A stretch of DNA of 61,170 bases, taken from contig CANOVJ010000018.1 in NCBI GenBank assembly GCA_947570615.1, forward strand, positions 1 through 61,170, given 5' to 3'. The notes beneath the pieces are model-generated. The model searched no databases, was not told the origin of the DNA, and saw only the letters and a list, made by a program, of their open reading frames with translations. Within the stretch, counting starts at the first letter, position 1. The number at the start of each line of letters is the position of its first letter. Source of the DNA: an uncultured Lachnospiraceae bacterium. Lineage in GTDB: Bacteria > Bacillota > Clostridia > Lachnospirales > Lachnospiraceae. This document shows, piece after piece, positions 61,151-61,170 of this stretch. Both the position numbers and the translations under genes were made by a program.

Positions 61151-61170
61151 AATATAAATAATTATGCCCC

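Overview
The window looks like a chromosomal segment of a butyrate-forming clostridium, most likely Lachnospiraceae. The pointers are strong AGGAGG ribosome-binding sites, a T-box leader, an FMN riboswitch, a Ptb-Buk pair, DUF975/DUF4190-type membrane proteins, two YesMN/AraC-controlled sugar ABC loci and a moderately high GC content. The family assignment is inference from gene content. No phage, IS element or CRISPR array is visible; the segment is ordinary chromosome with several accessory sugar-uptake cassettes.

Positions 1-21,300 are mostly housekeeping genes on the minus strand. They include two serine tRNAs, a small alarmone synthetase, ispD, the t6A-modification genes (tsaD, then tsaE-tsaB-rimI behind a YcxB-like gene), rnz, a MacAB-like three-gene exporter operon behind a perfect palindromic operator, ribU under a complete FMN riboswitch/terminator, tex, prfB and secA. 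prfB carries a programmed +1 frameshift at CUU UAA C, where UAA replaces the usual UGA. A plus-strand trio (DUF4190-like, a small HExxH protein, DUF975) sits between tex and prfB.

Positions 21,400-29,330 form a sugar-sensing and uptake operon on the plus strand: YesM-like kinase, YesN-like regulator, binding protein, two permeases and an amidohydrolase. The kinase and the binding protein each carry a single-base deletion whose repair restores the expected protein. Positions 29,378-33,900 hold a large transglutaminase-like protein and a TrpB2-type tryptophan synthase beta chain behind a T-box with a UGG specifier. Positions 34,031-37,950 hold a DUF6688-type membrane protein, a CotH-family protein and a YdeI-like protein.

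Positions 37,961-44,810 carry a nitrilase/GNAT pair, an MFS carrier with a DUF2804 protein, and an ABC-2 exporter operon (two permeases and an ATPase). The exporter is preceded by an uncatalogued 53-codon ORF with its own promoter and two RNA hairpins. There is no room for a separate promoter after the second hairpin, so this looks like an attenuated operon and is the most promising candidate for something undescribed.

Positions 44,826-54,770 form a second carbohydrate locus: two permeases, a sialidase/BNR-like protein, a lipoprotein binding protein and a membrane AraC regulator on the minus strand, divergent from a ribulokinase and followed by an HpaI-type aldolase. Positions 54,880-61,170 contain ptb-buk, a decayed ATP-binding regulator with an 11-bp tandem repeat, a PsiE-like protein and a TrkH/TrkA potassium system with a 37-bp tandem repeat upstream.
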